Shown here: positions 62,599 through 64,000 of the stretch, in pieces
Numbering within the stretch: the first letter of the stretch is position 1
Layout: the number at the start of each line of letters is the position of its first letter
Source: Dechloromonas sp.
Lineage (GTDB): Bacteria; Pseudomonadota; Gammaproteobacteria; Burkholderiales; Rhodocyclaceae
Length of the DNA: 64,000 nt
Direction of reading: 5' to 3'
Assembly: GCA_028689015.1 (NCBI GenBank)
Contig: JAQTXC010000004.1
Span: forward strand, 60,336-124,335
Notes under the pieces: model-generated
What the model saw: only the letters and a program-made list of their open reading frames with translations
What the model was told of the DNA's origin: nothing
Database searches by the model: none
Position numbers and translations under genes: made by a program

Positions 62599-63761
62599 GC
62601 AAGTTCCTTCAGCGTGGCGACCAGACGGTCGATGTCGTCGGCGGTGTGGGCTGCCGAGACCGAAATGCGCAGGCGGGCGGTGCCCTTGGGCACGGTCGGC
62701 GGGCGGATGGCCGGCACCCACAGGCCGCGTTCGCGCAGCGCTGCCGACAGGGCGACGGCCGCCGCGTTGTCACCGACGATCAGCGGCTGGATCGCGGTCA
62801 GCGACGGTAGCAGCGGCCAGCGCAGGGCGGCTAGCCCGTCGCGCAGGCGGCCGATGTTGGCGAACAGCGCAGCGCGCAGCGCTTCGCCGGCGTCGATGAT
62901 GGCCAGGCTGCGGCGCAGCGCGCAGGCGACGGCCGGCGGTGCCGCGGTGGTGAAAATGTAGCTGCGCGCCTTGTTGAGCAAGTAATCGATTGCCAATTCG
63001 CTACCGGCGACGAAGGCACCGCCGACCCCGGCTGCCTTGCCCAGCGTGCCCATGAGCAGGATGCGCGGATGGGCCGGCAGGTTGAAATGGGCCAGGCTGC
63101 CGCGCCCGTGTGGGCCGAGCACGCCGAAACCGTGCGCGTCGTCGATCACCAGCCAGGCGTTGAAGCGTTCGGCCAGCTGAAACAGCAGCGGCAGCGGTGC
63201 GAGGTCGCCGTCCATGCTGAAAACGGCATCGGTAACGATCAGCTTGGTGCCGGCCGGGCTTGCCGCCAGCAGACGTTCGAGCGCGGCGACGTCGTTGTGC
63301 GGATAGCGCTGGACCTCGGCGCCGTTGGCTTTGGCCAGTTGCATGGCGTCGATCAGCGATGCGTGGTTCAGCTTGTCGGCAAAGACCGCCGCGCCGCGCC
63401 CGGCCAGCGTCGGCGTCACCGCCAGGTTGGCCAGGTAGCCGGTCGACAAGGTCAGGGCGCGGGGAAAGCCGGTGAACGCGGCGATTTCGCTTTCCAGCGC
63501 CTCGTGCGGCGCCAGATGGCCGCTGACCAGATGCGAAGCACCGCTGCCGGCGCCCCAGAGCAGCGCGCCGTCGGCCATCGCCTGCGCGATGTCGCGATTG
63601 GCGGCCAGGCCGAGATAATCGTTGCTGGCGAAATTGAGCAGTTCACGGCCGTCGACCGTGGCCAGCCGGCCGCAGGGCGAGTCGAGCACGCGCCGACGGC
63701 GGCGCAGGCCGAGGGCGTCGAGTTCGGCGAGTTCGGTATTCAGGCGGTCTTCGAGATTCAT
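62595..63761 (-). CDS. bioF: 8-amino-7-oxononanoate synthase BioF
   Basis: A 388-residue PLP enzyme joining pimeloyl-ACP and alanine. The PLP lysine is in LMGTLGKAAGVGGAFVAG; other family marks are NFASNDYLGLA, GSGASHLVSGHLAPHEALE and VIDDAHGFGVLGPHGRG. It is the first biotin gene in the operon and starts 3 bases after the stop of the PIN-domain gene, so it may be read through from upstream. Confidence 0.97.
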   Translation of the reverse strand: MNLEDRLNTELAELDALGLRRRRRVLDSPCGRLATVDGRELLNFASNDYLGLAANRDIAQAMADGALLWGAGSGASHLVSGHLAPHEALESEIAAFTGFPRALTLSTGYLANLAVTPTLAGRGAAVFADKLNHASLIDAMQLAKANGAEVQRYPHNDVAALERLLAASPAGTKLIVTDAVFSMDGDLAPLPLLFQLAERFNAWLVIDDAHGFGVLGPHGRGSLAHFNLPAHPRILLMGTLGKAAGVGGAFVAGSELAIDYLLNKARSYIFTTAAPPAVACALRRSLAIIDAGEALRAALFANIGRLRDGLAALRWPLLPSLTAIQPLIVGDNAAAVALSAALRERGLWVPAIRPPTVPKGTARLRISVSAAHTADDIDRLVATLKELA

Positions 63762-63764
63762 GGC

Positions 63765-64000
63765 TTAAACCAGCTTGAAATGCTTGCGCCCCGGCAGGCG
63801 ACAGGTTTCAAAATCGGCCCGGTCCAGCGTCCACACGTTGGTGCAACCGGTCTTCAGGGCGGCGACGACAAGCGAGGCATCGGCCAGGTCCATCGGACGG
63901 TCGGCATAGCGCTCGATCCAGTCGATGGCGCTGATCAGTTCGTCGCGGCCGAGCGGGAGGATATCCAGTCCGCCGCGTTCGATCCACTGATAAAGCGGCA
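63765..64000 (-). CDS. PIN-domain protein, C-terminal part (5' end outside window)
   Basis: An open frame without a start runs from the right edge to a TAA at 63765-63767, giving ~77 residues. It contains MDLADASLVVAAL, in which the acidic residue is a PIN metal ligand, and VWTLDRADFETCRL, the usual late PIN strand and Asp. This fits VapC-like ribonucleases of toxin-antitoxin systems or related PIN enzymes. Whether an antitoxin gene lies upstream cannot be seen. It ends 3 bases before bioF on the same strand. Confidence 0.8.
   Translation of the reverse strand, partial: PLYQWIERGGLDILPLGRDELISAIDWIERYADRPMDLADASLVVAALKTGCTNVWTLDRADFETCRLPGRKHFKLV

Overview
The window reads as chromosomal DNA of a betaproteobacterium, most likely Rhodocyclaceae (Dechloromonas/Azonexus type). 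The evidence is gene order and protein style: the block pilW-rodZ-ispG-hisS-yfgM-bamB-der-hfq-hflX-hflK-hflC-DUF2065-hisZ-purA, an assimilatory tauE-cysI-DUF934-cysH operon, a bioF-H-C-D operon, and a high load of membrane-bound c-di-GMP and hybrid-kinase proteins. Base composition is evenly GC-rich and codon use looks uniform. I see no insertion sequence, phage, CRISPR array or integrase. Coding density is very high. No stretch over 300 bases lacks a gene; the longest pure intergenic gap is about 211 bases at 42276-42486.

Layout. 1-13.4 kb: a housekeeping run on the + strand with many ATGA or TAATG overlaps, from the 3' end of pilW to purA, closed by a terminator. 13.4-17.9 kb: a His-rich exported protein, tRNA-Leu(CAG) with a near-perfect promoter that overlaps the start codon of divergent rnr, then a bacteriohemerythrin and rlmB. 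17.9-24.4 kb: a tripartite RND efflux pump with a divergent TetR repressor and an AcrR-type palindrome on the pump promoter. 24.4-28.7 kb: rarD, a DUF599 protein, a diguanylate cyclase fused to hemerythrin, and a DUF1415 protein. 28.7-34.2 kb: a TonB-dependent receptor, a YfiR-like periplasmic protein and a LYT-type hybrid kinase, which look like one signalling unit. 34.3-36.5 kb: cysD-cysN. 36.6-46.3 kb: two more large hybrid kinases around trmA, ycaO and an unknown basic protein. 46.4-52.0 kb: an RsbW-like ATPase, a three-domain cNMP/acetate kinase/PduL fusion, and an MscS channel with a DUF389-OmpA-like fusion. 52.2-56.9 kb: sulfite/APS reduction, a TauE exporter and CysB. 57-60.5 kb: a parvulin, BolA, YciI, YciB, an HD-GYP response regulator and an Hpt protein. 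60.5-64 kb: bioD, bioC, bioH and bioF, then the 3' part of a PIN-domain gene cut by the window edge.

How the genes work together. Sulfur assimilation is complete in logic. CysDN makes APS, and the iron-sulfur type CysH reduces APS directly, which fits the lack of a CysC domain or gene in the window. CysI (with DUF934) reduces sulfite, and TauE may move sulfite or a related anion. The two sulfur loci share a 13-base motif in their promoter regions, a candidate CysB site. Signalling is dense: three hybrid histidine kinases, none with its own Hpt domain, share the window with one free-standing Hpt protein encoded beside an HD-GYP regulator. Two proteins carry hemerythrin domains, suggesting oxygen-linked control.

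The most striking gene is at 47040-49367. It joins a degenerate cyclic-nucleotide-binding domain, an acetate-kinase domain with intact acyl-phosphate chemistry but altered nucleotide-binding motifs, and a PduL phosphotransacylase. This would be an acyl-CoA to acyl-phosphate to carboxylate machine in one chain, possibly using an unusual phosphate acceptor.
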